A stretch of DNA of 64,000 nt from Methanosarcina thermophila TM-1 (GTDB lineage Archaea; Halobacteriota; Methanosarcinia; Methanosarcinales; Methanosarcinaceae). The stretch spans positions 1 to 64,000 of the forward strand of contig NZ_CP009501.1 in NCBI RefSeq assembly GCF_000969885.1, written 5' to 3'. Both the position numbers and the translations under genes were made by a program. Shown here piece after piece: positions 8,764 through 18,548 of the stretch (position 1 is its first letter; every line of letters starts with the position of its first letter). A model generated the notes under the pieces. That model was not told the origin of the DNA. It saw only the letters and a program-made list of their open reading frames with translations, and did no database searches.

Positions 8764-9270
8764 CTGGTTAAAAATGTTATTAAAAGTATGGTAGGGGAAG
8801 CTCTCGTAGGTTCTGGTCCGGAAGTTGCACACATAGACCTCGTTATCGGACCAAGAGGAGGACCAGTTGAAGCAGCATTTATTAACTCGCTTGCAATGCC
8901 CAGGGAGGGTCATACTCCACTTCTTGCGGTTCTTGAGCCAAATCTTCAGCCTAAACCCACGACATTGATCATAAACAAGGTAACGATAAAGAATGCATCG
9001 CAGGCTGCTCTTATGTTCGGGCCGGCTCAGGCTGCGGTAGCAAAGGCAGTTATGGATTCCGTGGCTGATGGCGTGCTTCCTCAAGAACAGGCAGATGACA
9101 TTTTTATTATCGTTTCCGTCTTTATCGAGTGGGATGCAAAAGACAAGGACAAAGTTTATGAATATAACTATGAGGCGACAAAGCTTGCAATAGCAAGGGC
9201 GATGGAAGGCAGCCCGACTGTTGAAGAAGCGCTTGCTAAAAAAGAGTCTGCAAAACACCCATTTGCCTGA
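8764..9270 (+). CDS. fae: Formaldehyde-activating enzyme (copy 2)
   Basis: Same sequence as 1086-1592, so same reaction (formaldehyde plus tetrahydrosarcinapterin) and the same unusual start context: GAGGTG placed for CTG 8764. Two apparently identical fae genes within 8 kb would raise gene dosage of formaldehyde detoxification or C1 entry. The methanogen also commonly has a separate fae-hps fusion elsewhere, which is not in this window. Confidence 0.92.
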   Translation: MVKNVIKSMVGEALVGSGPEVAHIDLVIGPRGGPVEAAFINSLAMPREGHTPLLAVLEPNLQPKPTTLIINKVTIKNASQAALMFGPAQAAVAKAVMDSVADGVLPQEQADDIFIIVSVFIEWDAKDKDKVYEYNYEATKLAIARAMEGSPTVEEALAKKESAKHPFA

Positions 9271-9314
9271 GTTTATTGTTCAGTTCAATTCAGTTTCAAA
9301 AATAGTTTATTTCG

Positions 9315-9348
9315 GGTTGAATAATGATTCAACCTTTGTTCTTTCTTT
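9315..9348 (+). terminator. Hairpin and T-rich tail after fae (copy 2)
   Basis: Same 8-bp stem, AATG loop and T-rich tail as at 1637-1670. A minus-strand frame of 73 codons crosses it in both copies, but the hairpin position and lack of a ribosome site speak against a gene. The remaining gap to 9803 carries the DUF1699 promoter. Confidence 0.6.
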
Positions 9349-9803
9349 GCGGCAGGATATGACCCAGCATAAATGCGGTATTTTTTTACAGTGATTTTTT
9401 TACTAGGATAAATAACGCCGTAAGATTCATGAGAACTAAAATACTGCTCCTGGATGACATATTCAACATTGTGTCCTGGGCTTGAATGATCAGCTATATT
9501 TTCCACAGGCTGGAGAAAGACTGCAAAATAGCCCTACATAGTATCAATAATATCATGGGACTTTTCTTTCTCTGGTTTCTTTGCCGAGAAAATTCCTGCG
9601 GGGACTAAAATTTCTGAGTTATGATTATTCTTACAGGTTTTATCTTTCAGGCTTTTTCAGCATTTAAGAGGATCAGGCAGTAGATTAGAAACAGAGAGAC
9701 TGTGTAAAAAATAAAAGTGCTGGCAGATAAATATTTATAATAAGTATAAGTAGTGTATATTGAGGTAAAAACATAAGAACTTTACAGTGGGGGAATTGTA
9801 TAC

Positions 9804-10211
9804 ATGAAAATTAGAGTAGTTAGTTCCAGAGAGGAAATATTCACTCTCAATCCTAATGAACGCGTTGTTCACCTGGCTTTCAGGCCGTCGAACAAGGATA
9901 TTTTTGCACTAGTCGAAACCTGCCCGAAAATTGAGGTAATTCAATTACCCAAATCTTACAGGCGTACGGTTTCAAAGTCCATAGAGATGTTTCTTGAGAT
10001 GCAGAGGATTCAGCTTATTGAGGGCGATGTCTGGGGTCACAGAAAGGATATTAACGAGTACTACAGCATTCCTTCCTCAGTGATTGAGAAAATCAGAGAA
10101 CTGAAATCAGAGGGTACACCTGCTGAGAGAATTGAAGAAAAGGTCGCAAGGGAAAGCAAACTTAACCCTGAAATGGTTGCTTACATCCTGACCAAGGAAG
10201 CTTCTGCCTGA
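9804..10211 (+). CDS. DUF1699 family protein (copy 2)
   Basis: Identical to the gene at 2126-2533: 135 residues, unknown function, restricted as far as I know to Methanosarcinales. Its own promoter (AT-rich TATA element about 75 bases upstream) and GTGGGGG ribosome site are repeated too, so both copies should be expressed alike. Confidence 0.85.
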   Translation: MKIRVVSSREEIFTLNPNERVVHLAFRPSNKDIFALVETCPKIEVIQLPKSYRRTVSKSIEMFLEMQRIQLIEGDVWGHRKDINEYYSIPSSVIEKIRELKSEGTPAERIEEKVARESKLNPEMVAYILTKEASA

Positions 10212-10324
10212 GAATAATCCTCATGCTGAAATTTCCGCTGGACTCTTGAGTGCAGGTATAATCAATAGTATCAATTCTGAGAACACCTCTATTATCCAGG
10301 TTTCAGCTTTAACATTTGACTTAA

Positions 10325-10396
10325 GGAGCCTTTTCAGGCTCCCTGACCCTGGGTGGTAGCGTAAGCTCTCCACATCAGGGAGACTATATACGTTTT
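10325..10396 (+). ncRNA. Structured 3' element with alternative hairpins (copy 2)
   Basis: Same competing stems, GTAA tetraloop arm and T6 run as at 2647-2718. Here it lies between the DUF1699 gene and the promoter of the next regulator, so a terminator role would insulate the two. Confidence 0.45.
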
Positions 10397-10610
10397 TTAA
10401 TTGTAAACTTCTCCGTCCTGTCTCTTTTATATGATAAGTAGTTTTTTATTTACTGCTTGTTTACAGCCTCATTTTCTATATCGAAGCTTAACATGGGATA
10501 AAAGAATCTTTGATCTATTCAAATAAAAAAGTAGGAAACAGTAGTAACTTATATACCTTTGATGGCTTTAATCTCTTTAGCCACATAAAACTCGAGAGGA
10601 GGCTGAAGGG

Positions 10611-11408
10611 TTGCAATTAGAACTTCTAGAGCTGATTTTTCTTTCCGACAAACGAAAGCAATTATTACTCTTTTTGAAAGATGGACCAAAAAATATGGAT
10701 GAAATTAAGGAAACCCTTGATGTAACATCCACTGCAATTCTTCCTCAGATAAAAAAATTAAAAGAAAAATCCCTGGTTTTTCAGGAAGACAAAAGCTATA
10801 GACTCTCGCTTATAGGAAAGGTTCTTGTTGAAAAAATGCAGCCGCTCGTCAATATAGTTGACGTCTTCGAGGATAATTTTGACTACTGGGCTGAAAGAGA
10901 TCTTCAGGGAATTCCTCCTGCTTTTAGAAAGCGGCTTGGAGAACTCAAAAAATCTAAACTGATTCAGCCCGATCTGGATAGGATGTTCGAGCTTGATCCA
11001 GAAATCGTTGAAAACATCTCAAAATCCACCCGTATTCTTGAATGCATAGCTTACTTTGATCCTTCACTTATTTCTATATGTCAGGAACGTGCAAAAAGTG
11101 GGGTCGAATTCTCTTTTCTTATGTCAGAACCCGTTTTTCAACGTTATTCGGTGGATTACCTCGAGGACTTCCGAAGTATGCTTGCCCTTGAAAACACAAA
11201 ATTTTTCCTTTACTCTGGAGAACTCAAGATTGCGAATCTTACCGTAACCGACAGATTTGTCATGCTTTCCCTTTTCCCGAAAAATCAGAAACATTTCGAT
11301 AGGGAAAGCCTGATAAGTTATGATCCTTCTGCTCTTAAGTTTGGAAACGAGCTTTTTGACGAACTACTCAGGAATTCTACCCGGATTACTCAAATACCAA
11401 ATGAATAA
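10611..11408 (+). CDS. FilR1-domain (Msr-type) transcription regulator, second paralog
   Basis: 265 residues, colinear with the regulator at 7201: winged helix (SDKRKQLLLFLKDGPKNMDEI, residues ~10-75), then FilR1 domain with EDNFDYW, GIPPAFRKRLGELK, FELDPEIVEN and the conserved TVTDRFVMLSLFP strand. TTG 10611 is supported by GGAGGC and GAAGGG just upstream. A TATA-like ACTTATATACC (10547-10557) begins five bases past the end of the large repeat. The family regulates methyltransferase and other catabolic genes in Methanosarcina; its target here is unknown. Confidence 0.87.
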   Translation: MQLELLELIFLSDKRKQLLLFLKDGPKNMDEIKETLDVTSTAILPQIKKLKEKSLVFQEDKSYRLSLIGKVLVEKMQPLVNIVDVFEDNFDYWAERDLQGIPPAFRKRLGELKKSKLIQPDLDRMFELDPEIVENISKSTRILECIAYFDPSLISICQERAKSGVEFSFLMSEPVFQRYSVDYLEDFRSMLALENTKFFLYSGELKIANLTVTDRFVMLSLFPKNQKHFDRESLISYDPSALKFGNELFDELLRNSTRITQIPNE

Positions 11409-11447
11409 ACTGGCAACCAGTAACCTGGAATCAGCAATCCTCTCTCA

Positions 11448-11550
11448 CAAGCCTTTTGAAAAAAGTTGATCACAAGCCTTTTAAAAAAGGCTTGGTCAAA
11501 AACCGGCGTGGCGGCGTGATCGACCGGCGCAACGGTCGCAGTGCAGCGCT
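11448..11550. repeat. Intergenic repeat element, CAAGCCTTTT/CCGGCG type
   Basis: Two units beginning CAAGCCTTTT, the second folding on itself (AAGCCTTTT / AAAAGGCTT), followed by a GC-rich part built from ACCGGCG and CGACCGGCGCAACGG. A related arrangement occurs at 40164-40297 and pieces appear near 35708. It lies between a plus-strand gene and the convergent ilvD, where it may serve as a bidirectional terminator. Confidence 0.5.
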
Positions 11551-11652
11551 TCTTGCATTCATGAGGGCTAGTTATAATTCAGACATGTAGAAAAGTTAAA
11601 AAATGAAGGGGAAGCCCTGCGAACGCAAAAGTTCTAAATATATACGGAAAGC

Positions 11653-13314
11653 TCAGTCGACTATTCCACCTGTGTTTGCAGAGTGGACAGAACGCTGGTA
11701 TCTGGCAAGGTAACCTGTAACTTCCTTTTTCAGCGGTACAAAAGCAGCCCTCCGCCGCTCAAGCTCTTCTTCTGAAACTTTCAGGTTCAGGGTTCTCTCA
11801 GGAATATTGATTTCTATCATATCTCCGGTTTTTACCAGAGCAATTGGTCCTCCTTCACTGGCTTCTGGAGAAACGTGCCCTATACATGGCCCGCGAGTGC
11901 CTCCTGAGAAGCGTCCATCAGTAACCAGAGCTACTGACTCCAGCAGACCCATGCCTCCGATTGCGGCGGTAGCTGCAAGCATTTCCCGCATACCGGGACC
12001 ACCTTTTGGACCTTCATAACGGATGACGACAACATCTCCGGGTTTTACCTCGCCTGCAAGGATGCTTTCCATAGCATCTTCTTCACGGTCATAAACTCGA
12101 GCAGGGCCTGTATGAACGCGCATTTTCGGATCAACGGCTGCCTGTTTAACAACCGAGCCGTCAGGGGCGAGGCTACCTTTAAGGACTGCAATTCCTCCCT
12201 CGGCATGAACGGGCGCTTCAAGAGTTGCAATTATTTCTTTATTGAGCTTCGGGTTAACAATCTCAAATTCGCTCAGATTTTCCCTGATAGTTTTGCCATT
12301 CACTGTAAGCTGATCCAGATGGAGTTTGGAGGAAAGTCTCTGCATGACTGCCTGAACTCCGCCTGCTCTATCAAAATGCAGCATGAAATTCGGGCCGCCT
12401 GGACGCAGTGAGATTAGATGGGGCGTTGTCCTGCTCAGCTCGTCAAATTTCTCAAGAGGGAGAGTCAACCCGAATTCGTGGGCGATGGCGGGTAGGTGCA
12501 GGGTTGTATTTGTGCTTCCTCCAATCGCCATATCAACCATTATAGCATTTTCAATGGATTTGAAGTTGACAATCTTTCTTGGAGTCAGGTTCTCACGGAC
12601 CATCTCAACTATGCGCTCGCCTGATTCCTTTGCAATACGTACCTTTTTTGCGTCTACTGCATGGGCTGTTGCACAGCCCGGAAGGCTCAACCCCAGGGCT
12701 TCGGTCATGCAAGCCATAGTATTTGCAGTAAACATCCCTGCACAGGATCCGGCTCCTGCACAGGAAAGATTTTCAAGCCTTCTTAGGTCAGCCTCTGAGA
12801 TTTTACCTGACCTATACGCTCCCACACCTTCGAAAACTGAGATAAGGTCTGTATATTTGTCGTCGACATAGCCCGGAAGCATAGGTCCTCCGGTTACAAC
12901 AATTGCAGGAATATCAAGTCTGCCTGCTGCCATAAGATGTCCTGGCACAATTTTATCGCAGGAAGGGATAAGGACAATACCGTCGAACTGGTGGGCTTTA
13001 ACCATAAGCTCTATTGTATCTTCAATAACCTCTCTGCTGGGGAGGGAATATTTCATGCCCTCATGCCCCATTGCAATTCCGTCACATACCCCTATAGTAT
13101 GGAATTCAAAAGGAACCCCTCCAGCGTTCCTGATTCCGGCTTTCACGGCTTCTGCAAGTTTATCCAGATGGATATGACCAGGAATTATCTCGTTCCAGGA
13201 ATTTACAACAGCGATAAACGGCTTCCTCATCTCGGAATCTGTTACCCCTGTAGCTTTCAGAAGTGAACGGTTGGGAGCCCGCTCCGATCCTTCTTTGATA
13301 ATAGCACTTCTCAT
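11653..13314 (-). CDS. ilvD: Dihydroxy-acid dehydratase
   Basis: Dehydrates 2,3-dihydroxy-isovalerate and -methylvalerate in valine, leucine and isoleucine synthesis; a cytoplasmic iron-sulfur enzyme. The 553-residue product has standard length. Visible are [34 protein letters not shown], the cluster cysteines in [11 protein letters not shown] and [30 protein letters not shown], and the C-terminal [14 protein letters not shown] and [24 protein letters not shown] 13314 gives the family N-terminus MRSAIIKEG with GGAGAT 9 bases before it. Several overlapping frames on the other strand are shadows. Confidence 0.97.
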   Translation of the reverse strand: MRSAIIKEGSERAPNRSLLKATGVTDSEMRKPFIAVVNSWNEIIPGHIHLDKLAEAVKAGIRNAGGVPFEFHTIGVCDGIAMGHEGMKYSLPSREVIEDTIELMVKAHQFDGIVLIPSCDKIVPGHLMAAGRLDIPAIVVTGGPMLPGYVDDKYTDLISVFEGVGAYRSGKISEADLRRLENLSCAGAGSCAGMFTANTMACMTEALGLSLPGCATAHAVDAKKVRIAKESGERIVEMVRENLTPRKIVNFKSIENAIMVDMAIGGSTNTTLHLPAIAHEFGLTLPLEKFDELSRTTPHLISLRPGGPNFMLHFDRAGGVQAVMQRLSSKLHLDQLTVNGKTIRENLSEFEIVNPKLNKEIIATLEAPVHAEGGIAVLKGSLAPDGSVVKQAAVDPKMRVHTGPARVYDREEDAMESILAGEVKPGDVVVIRYEGPKGGPGMREMLAATAAIGGMGLLESVALVTDGRFSGGTRGPCIGHVSPEASEGGPIALVKTGDMIEINIPERTLNLKVSEEELERRRAAFVPLKKEVTGYLARYQRSVHSANTGGIVD

Positions 13315-13394
13315 TGCAAATCTCCTTACAGTTTAATGATGAGAGTTGAGTATATAATGTATAGGTAGGAAAAAAACCTCATAGTATAAACAGG

Positions 13395-13532
13395 TTGGGG
13401 AAAAACTGCAAAAAAGAAGGCGAAGATACCGGAACGCTTGGAGAAAAAGAGCTGGAAGGCTGGATGAAAGATAATCAATATGACTGGTACAGTGCGACCA
13501 GAATAGAAAGCCTGCCTGAAAAACATAAATAA
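13395..13532 (+). pseudogene. Short relic or miniprotein ending DWYSATRIESLPEKHK
   Basis: A 45-codon frame (TTG 13395 to TAA 13530) with protein-like composition: GTLGEKELEGWMKDN then QYDWYSATRIE. The WYSATR segment recalls the WYAAKR segment of the antitoxin-like proteins at 423, 6539 and 8101, so this may be the decayed 3' end of a relative. No good ribosome site is visible and an in-frame TAG lies just upstream. The opposite-strand frame of 85 codons here is Phe-rich and looks like its shadow. Confidence 0.3.
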
Positions 13533-13657
13533 AAGATTTGGCAGGAAAATTTGTTTTCGAAATATATAAGCCAGAGAGGACAAAAAGCCTTATCTAAGCT
13601 GTGAAAAATCTCAGTATTTTGCACAAAAGGGTAACATATTATAAAAATATCCAAATA

Positions 13658-13815
13658 TTTATATACTTAATCTTAGTTTTGAGCCAGTAGCATGGTGAAC
13701 GGGCCTGCTCAAGACCACAATTTACAAGATCACACTCGAACAACGAACATAATTTAAAAGCAATCCTTAAAAGCAATCCGGCAGGATTATACCCGTTCAC
13801 AGATTCTATTTTTTA
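13658..13815 (+). ncRNA. Candidate small RNA with its own promoter and terminator
   Basis: TTTATATA at 13658-13665 would initiate near 13690. Immediately there begins a 9-base arm, GTGAACGGG (13695-13703), whose exact complement CCCGTTCAC is at 13792-13800. Inside is a hairpin AATCC-GGCA-GGATT (13775-13788). The closing stem is followed by TTCTATTTTTTAT (13804-13816). No open frame of useful length is present. The layout of promoter, closed fold and T-run supports an independent ~110-120-nt RNA. The rest of the 670-base gap up to 14205 shows only AT-rich DNA. Confidence 0.45.
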
Positions 13816-14204
13816 TCTATAAATACACATAGTTTTTACATAAATCTTTAATTTGAGCTCTGTATAATTAGAGCATTTTTTAGCATGTCTTAGTGGATCT
13901 CTGAAGCAGACTCATACTCATACAGGAGTAAGGATTCTTATAAGTAAGGAGTCTTATTACTTTCCAGGACGTATAAAATTTAATTACGAAATAGAGTCTG
14001 ATATATGAAACTGAACTTTTAGAATTATATACTGATTTGTCTGGAGTTATGAACATTTTATGTTAATACAAATCTGAAAATAGAGTAAGGTAATCAAGAA
14101 AACGAAGTTTAATGGAAACGTAATTATATAAATGAAATATAGATTAAAAGAAAAGAACACAGGAGAAAGTGGGTACTACAGAGTGCTGTACGGGTGGTTA
14201 AGAA

Positions 14205-15968
14205 GTGGGTGAGAGTTCAAAGGGTAAAGGAGATTTAAATGCGAATTTCCAGACTGCTAGTAATGGAAACAACCTGAGAGGTGAGGCTCTCCAGGCTACT
14301 CTGGAAAGAGAGGATACCCTGAGGATGATGATTAACAACAGCCATGTAGTGCTCTTTCTCTGGAAGAACGAAAACAAATGGCCTGTAGAGTTTGTCTCTG
14401 AGAACGTGGCAAAGTTCGGGTACACGACAGAAGACTTCACTTCTGGCAGGGTGGGGCATAAAGACATAATATATTCAGCGGATCTGAACAGGGTTGAACA
14501 GGAATTTGAAAAAAGAGTAAAAAGCGGAGTTTCTGCGTTCAGCATAGAGTACAGGATTGTTACGAAAGCAGGAGATGTGCGGTGGATAAACGAAAGAACA
14601 TTTATCCAGAGAAATGCAGATGGAGAAGCAACACACTTCCAGGGAGTGGTGCTCGATATCACCAAACGGAAGAAAAGCGAAGAAGAATTGGAAAAAACCC
14701 TTAAGATGCAGCAGCTGCTGACGACAGCAATTAATAACAGCCCCGCGGTTGTTTTTCTCTGGAAAAATGAGAAGTACTGGCCTGCAACTTTTGTTTCGGA
14801 AAATATAATACAGTTCGGATATACGGTTGATGATTTTCTATCCCAGAGAATTCAGTACGGGCGAATAATACACCCTGATGATCTGAAAAGAGTAGAAGAG
14901 GAGCTTGAAAGGAATATTCAGAAAGGAGAGGTAAGCTTCAATTCGGAGTACAGAATTTTTACGAAAGCCGGAGACCTGTTATGGGTAAACGAGAGAACCT
15001 TTATCCAGAGAGAAAAAGATGGAAAAGTAGCCTGCTTTCAGGGAATAGTACTGGACATAACCCGCAGAAAGAAGGTTGAGAAAGCCCTGAGAAAATCACT
15101 TGAAACCCAGAGAATGCTGAAAACTATAATTGACAAAAGCCCGACAGTAGCTTTTTTATGGAAATATGAAGAAAACTGGCCTGTAGTTTTTGTGTCTGAG
15201 AATGTAACGCAGTTCGGTTACTCGGTAGAAGACTTCCTTTCTGGAAATATACTTTACGGGAATATAATCCACAGAGATGATATCCGGGCAGTCGTCGAGA
15301 GTCTGGCACGCTCAGTAAGAGAAGGATACGATTCTTTCGAGATGGAGTACAGAATTTTTACGAAAGATGGCAGAGTACGCTGGGTAGAAGAGCGAACATT
15401 TATCCAGCGAGACAATAAAGGCGAGGCTACCCATCTTCAGGGAATAGTTATAGATGTGACTGAGAGAAAAGAAGCTGAGAAAATGCTTGATATCCAGAGG
15501 GAACTGGGTGTATCCCTCAGTACTACTTGGAATCTTCAAACCATGCTCAATAAGATCCTTGATGCCTGCCTGAGTATAGAAGGGATAGATGCTGCAGGCA
15601 TATATTTGAAAGATGAACTCCTGGACCAGATTAATCTGGTTGCACACAGGGGACTTTCTCCGGAATTCGTGAGAAGCGTTTCGACATACAGGGCAGATTC
15701 CCCTGAAGCGCAGCAGATCTGGACCGAAAAGCCGATTTACAGGATGGACTTTTTTTCAGAAAAAATGGGAGATATTATAAGGAAGGAAAAAATCACTGCT
15801 GTAGCTGTGATCCCCATGAAGCACCGGGGAGAGATTATAGGCAGCCTTAATTTTGCTTCTCATACAATAGACCGAATTCCCCAGCATGTACGCAATTTCC
15901 TTGAAAGTATTGCCCTCCAGGCAGTAAATTATATAGCTCCTATCCGTATAGTGGCAGATCTTGGGTAA
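14205..15968 (+). CDS. PAS-PAS-PAS-GAF sensor protein without kinase domain
   Basis: 587 residues. Three consecutive PAS/PAC units (about 35-155, 160-285, 290-415) are strongly alike: each has VxFLWKxExxWPxxFVSENVxxFGY, a PDD-like turn, YRIxTKxGxxRWxxERTFIQR and LQGIVxDxTxRK. A GAF domain follows (about 430-580, LSTTWNLQTMLNKIL to SIALQAVNYIAPIR). No histidine kinase, response-receiver or DNA-binding domain follows, so it must signal through a partner or be a truncated kinase. No membrane segment is present. GTG 14205 has only a moderate ribosome site. The repeats probably arose by internal duplication. Confidence 0.9.
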   Translation: MGESSKGKGDLNANFQTASNGNNLRGEALQATLEREDTLRMMINNSHVVLFLWKNENKWPVEFVSENVAKFGYTTEDFTSGRVGHKDIIYSADLNRVEQEFEKRVKSGVSAFSIEYRIVTKAGDVRWINERTFIQRNADGEATHFQGVVLDITKRKKSEEELEKTLKMQQLLTTAINNSPAVVFLWKNEKYWPATFVSENIIQFGYTVDDFLSQRIQYGRIIHPDDLKRVEEELERNIQKGEVSFNSEYRIFTKAGDLLWVNERTFIQREKDGKVACFQGIVLDITRRKKVEKALRKSLETQRMLKTIIDKSPTVAFLWKYEENWPVVFVSENVTQFGYSVEDFLSGNILYGNIIHRDDIRAVVESLARSVREGYDSFEMEYRIFTKDGRVRWVEERTFIQRDNKGEATHLQGIVIDVTERKEAEKMLDIQRELGVSLSTTWNLQTMLNKILDACLSIEGIDAAGIYLKDELLDQINLVAHRGLSPEFVRSVSTYRADSPEAQQIWTEKPIYRMDFFSEKMGDIIRKEKITAVAVIPMKHRGEIIGSLNFASHTIDRIPQHVRNFLESIALQAVNYIAPIRIVADLG

Positions 15969-16174
15969 CATCTTTTCGTACTAGAGGTCAACCTGATTCT
16001 GGACGAAACCCTTATTTAAAATAATTTTTATAATTAATGCAAGGTTGAAAGTGAGAAAATCCTGGGACTTGCCTTACTTAATCGGACTGGGGAAAAACAT
16101 GCAAGCCTGTTTTTGCTCACTTTTTGTCCATTACTGACGTTAATAAAGGATTTTACGCAGGATGGGGGATTAGA

Positions 16175-16630
16175 TTGAAAGCGATAGTAGTTTATCTCAG
16201 TACCTCTGGGAATACGAAAATTATGGCTGAAGCAATAGCCAGCGGGATTGAATCAAAACACGTGGATGCAAAAGCAGTTAGCTTTTATGATGTAAAAGTC
16301 GAAGATCTCAATGAAGCCGATGCAATCGCTGTTGGCTCCTCAACCTTTTACTATAAAATGCTGCAACCCATGGAAAAATTCATGGACGAAACTCTTGCTT
16401 CCACAAATCCGAAAGGGAAGCTGGGAGCTGCTTTTGGGTCGTACGGGTGGAGTGGAGAAGCACCTATACTGATAGCCGAAAAGATGCGAGAGATGGGGAT
16501 GATTGTTATAGATCCCGTGCTCAGGATCCTGCACAAACCTACAGATAAGGACGTGCAGGAATGCAAAAGGCTCGGTGTTGACATTGCCGAAAAGATGAAG
16601 CAAATAAGTAAAGCGTCACAACCACAGTGA
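16175..16630 (+). CDS. Flavodoxin
   Basis: A short-chain FMN electron carrier of about 151 residues. TTG 16175 is chosen over the longer frame because GGGGGA lies ~6 bases upstream and the product then begins with the strand MKAIVVYLSTSGNT, whose TSGNT loop binds the FMN phosphate. The VGSSTFYYKMLQPM and AFGSYGWSGEAP segments form the isoalloxazine-binding loops. It stands alone. Flavodoxins can replace ferredoxin in low-iron conditions. Downstream (16631-16928) no gene is visible before the convergent mtx operon. Confidence 0.92.
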   Translation: MKAIVVYLSTSGNTKIMAEAIASGIESKHVDAKAVSFYDVKVEDLNEADAIAVGSSTFYYKMLQPMEKFMDETLASTNPKGKLGAAFGSYGWSGEAPILIAEKMREMGMIVIDPVLRILHKPTDKDVQECKRLGVDIAEKMKQISKASQPQ

Positions 16631-16928
16631 GCACCTAGTTAAATAGGTTTTGAATGCAATAATAACTACACATACTACTTACTTCAAGTTCTGTAGTCAC
16701 GAAAAATAAACTATCCGGAAAATTAACTCAAACCCCAGGAGTCACTGAAAACTCGGAGAATACCCAAGACCGTGTCGCTGTTTCCTTTATCCGTGTTTTC
16801 AGTACCTCCTTTGATCCTATTCATTTTATATCCCATTTAGCCACACAAAAGGAAGTATGCAGAAAGCAGTAATTTGAAAAGGCTTGTAAAAGGGTCCCAT
16901 GCTCCCAAAGCGGGATTCAGGCGAGAGA

Positions 16929-17861
16929 TTAAACCAGTAAATTTATGGGATGTCTGGTAGCAGGCTCAATATCGAGGTCAGCTACAGCTTCGGAGATCAT
17001 TATATCGCTCATGGCAGCCATGGGAAATACATATGTAGCATACTCGATGGGTCCATAGAGGATGAAATCTCCAGCGGCTGCCTGCTGCAGGCAGGTTGAA
17101 CCGACATCGCAGATTTTGTGGAGGACAGGGTCTTTTTCTCTTTTCTCGTTTAGCCATTTCCAGGCTGAAGGTGCGTTATGTATTCCCGAACCTGTTGGAT
17201 GCCCCCACTTTGCTTTTGAGGTAATCGTCATCCTGAGGGCTACGCCTGCCCCGTTTCCCATAGGGGTAATGCTTGGATCTATAAGCTTGTTAACTATTCC
17301 GCATTTTTCTGCAATTGAAAGTAATCCTTCTTCGAGAAGACCTGCCCCGTTTTCCAGCAGCTCCATCCTGCCCTGCAAGGATGAGTCCACTGCATTGAAG
17401 CCAAGGATAATCGAGCTGTCAATATCTGACAGGGCAAGAGCTTCGATCTCTGGAGCATTTATGCTCAGATTTATAGAGTTGTAGATTGCTTTATCTGCAA
17501 GCCCTATCTCGCTGACATATTCTGCTGCATGGGAACGCACAGTTCCTTCGGGGGAGTCAATAAGAAAGGGAGCATCTGAGATCTCAGCTACAAAATCAAT
17601 ATAACGGGTAATGCTTTCAGGGGTGGTTCCGAAAATATGAATAAGGTGCGGGTTTCCTGTCTCTTCCGCACTTGCTTCCTGTAGATTTATTAATTCTTCG
17701 GCAGCAGTCCGATCAAAAAGTCCTCTTGCAGCATCTTCTACAATTTCATGCTTATCATAAAAGATAGTTCCTGCAAGTACGGTCGGAAGCTCTCCAGGCT
17801 GTCCGCCTATTTTTACTCCTGCAATATTAACGATTTCCTGTTCTTTCTGGAACTTAAACAT
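16929..17861 (-). CDS. mtxH: MtrH-like methyltransferase subunit MtxH
   Basis: 310 residues, homologous to MtrH, which transfers the methyl group from methyl-tetrahydromethanopterin to the corrinoid of MtrA. ATG 17861 follows GGAGAGTG, so the product starts MFKFQKEQ, the family N-terminus. Core motifs are GGQPGELPTVLAGTIFY, FLIDSPEGTVR, INAPEIEALA, PMGNGAGVALRMT and KWGHPTGSGIHNAPSAW. It is the last gene of mtxX-mtxA-mtxH. There are no genes here for the membrane subunits of the Mtr complex, so it probably serves a cytoplasmic methyl transfer. Homologous operons have been described in Methanosarcina. Confidence 0.9.
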   Translation of the reverse strand: MFKFQKEQEIVNIAGVKIGGQPGELPTVLAGTIFYDKHEIVEDAARGLFDRTAAEELINLQEASAEETGNPHLIHIFGTTPESITRYIDFVAEISDAPFLIDSPEGTVRSHAAEYVSEIGLADKAIYNSINLSINAPEIEALALSDIDSSIILGFNAVDSSLQGRMELLENGAGLLEEGLLSIAEKCGIVNKLIDPSITPMGNGAGVALRMTITSKAKWGHPTGSGIHNAPSAWKWLNEKREKDPVLHKICDVGSTCLQQAAAGDFILYGPIEYATYVFPMAAMSDIMISEAVADLDIEPATRHPINLLV

Positions 17862-17943
17862 TTTTACACTCTCCAAATCTACAGGCGATGTATTTTTTCA
17901 GAACACCGCGACATATGCTCGGAATAGATCTCTTGACTGGTGA

Positions 17944-18537
17944 CTAGAGATCTTCTGCCTCACAAATAATACCTGAGACTGCATCCATAACCAGTCCTTC
18001 AGAGATTATTATATCGCCTGAAAGGGGGACTGAGAAAGTGGGTTGTCTTTTCTTCTGGGAGACGGCGACTACTGGCTCATCTGGATAAGCCTCCCCGCAG
18101 TACTTATATTTTCTCACAATTTTCATTATTTCATCAGGGTCAGTCAATCCTATCCTGTTAATGAGCACTACCTGCTGCTGAAAGCGTTTTACTGCTTCTC
18201 TGGATAAGTTTTCTATAAAGGGAATTGCTCCTTCTGATCCAATAATTCTGCCCTTTTCATCAATTCCGTTTGCATGAATTGCAAGCAGGGATTGACCTGC
18301 CAGATGTCCTCTTGATTCCATCCCGCAGACAAGGACATACCTTATATTGGAGTTTGAAATCACATTTGCGATTATTTTTTCGACTCCTAAATTCTCGGTT
18401 TTTGAGCTTCCCCATATAGCTGCTTCAGGTGAGGGGTTTATCTGGCTCGCAAGGGTTACGACAGCAATCCTGGAATTCGGATCCCCTACCGTGTAGTCGC
18501 CTTTTACTATTGGCCATGTCTCTGCAATGGTTTTCAA
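17944..18537 (-). CDS. mtxA: MtrA-like corrinoid protein MtxA, soluble
   Basis: 197 residues. It corresponds to the cytoplasmic corrinoid domain of Mtr[20 protein letters not shown] at the N-terminus and [21 protein letters not shown], the region that supplies the cobalt-ligating histidine in the family. The C-terminal transmembrane helix that anchors MtrA in the Mtr complex is absent; the chain ends [13 protein letters not shown] 18537 is preceded by AAGGTGAT. It lies 82 bases upstream of mtxH and 11 bases after mtxX. It is presumably methylated by MtxH; the final acceptor is unknown. Confidence 0.9.
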   Translation of the reverse strand: MKTIAETWPIVKGDYTVGDPNSRIAVVTLASQINPSPEAAIWGSSKTENLGVEKIIANVISNSNIRYVLVCGMESRGHLAGQSLLAIHANGIDEKGRIIGSEGAIPFIENLSREAVKRFQQQVVLINRIGLTDPDEIMKIVRKYKYCGEAYPDEPVVAVSQKKRQPTFSVPLSGDIIISEGLVMDAVSGIICEAEDL

Positions 18538-18548
18538 TGAATCACCTT

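Larger units (their letters stand above)
7685..10542 (+). repeat. Large direct repeat, copy 2 (2,858 bp)
   Basis: Counterpart of 7-2864. This copy keeps the ancestral-looking context: an intact regulator gene spans its left edge and a second, paralogous regulator gene begins just past its right edge, where copy 1 instead meets the IS. This suggests copy 2 is the original location. Confidence 0.9.
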
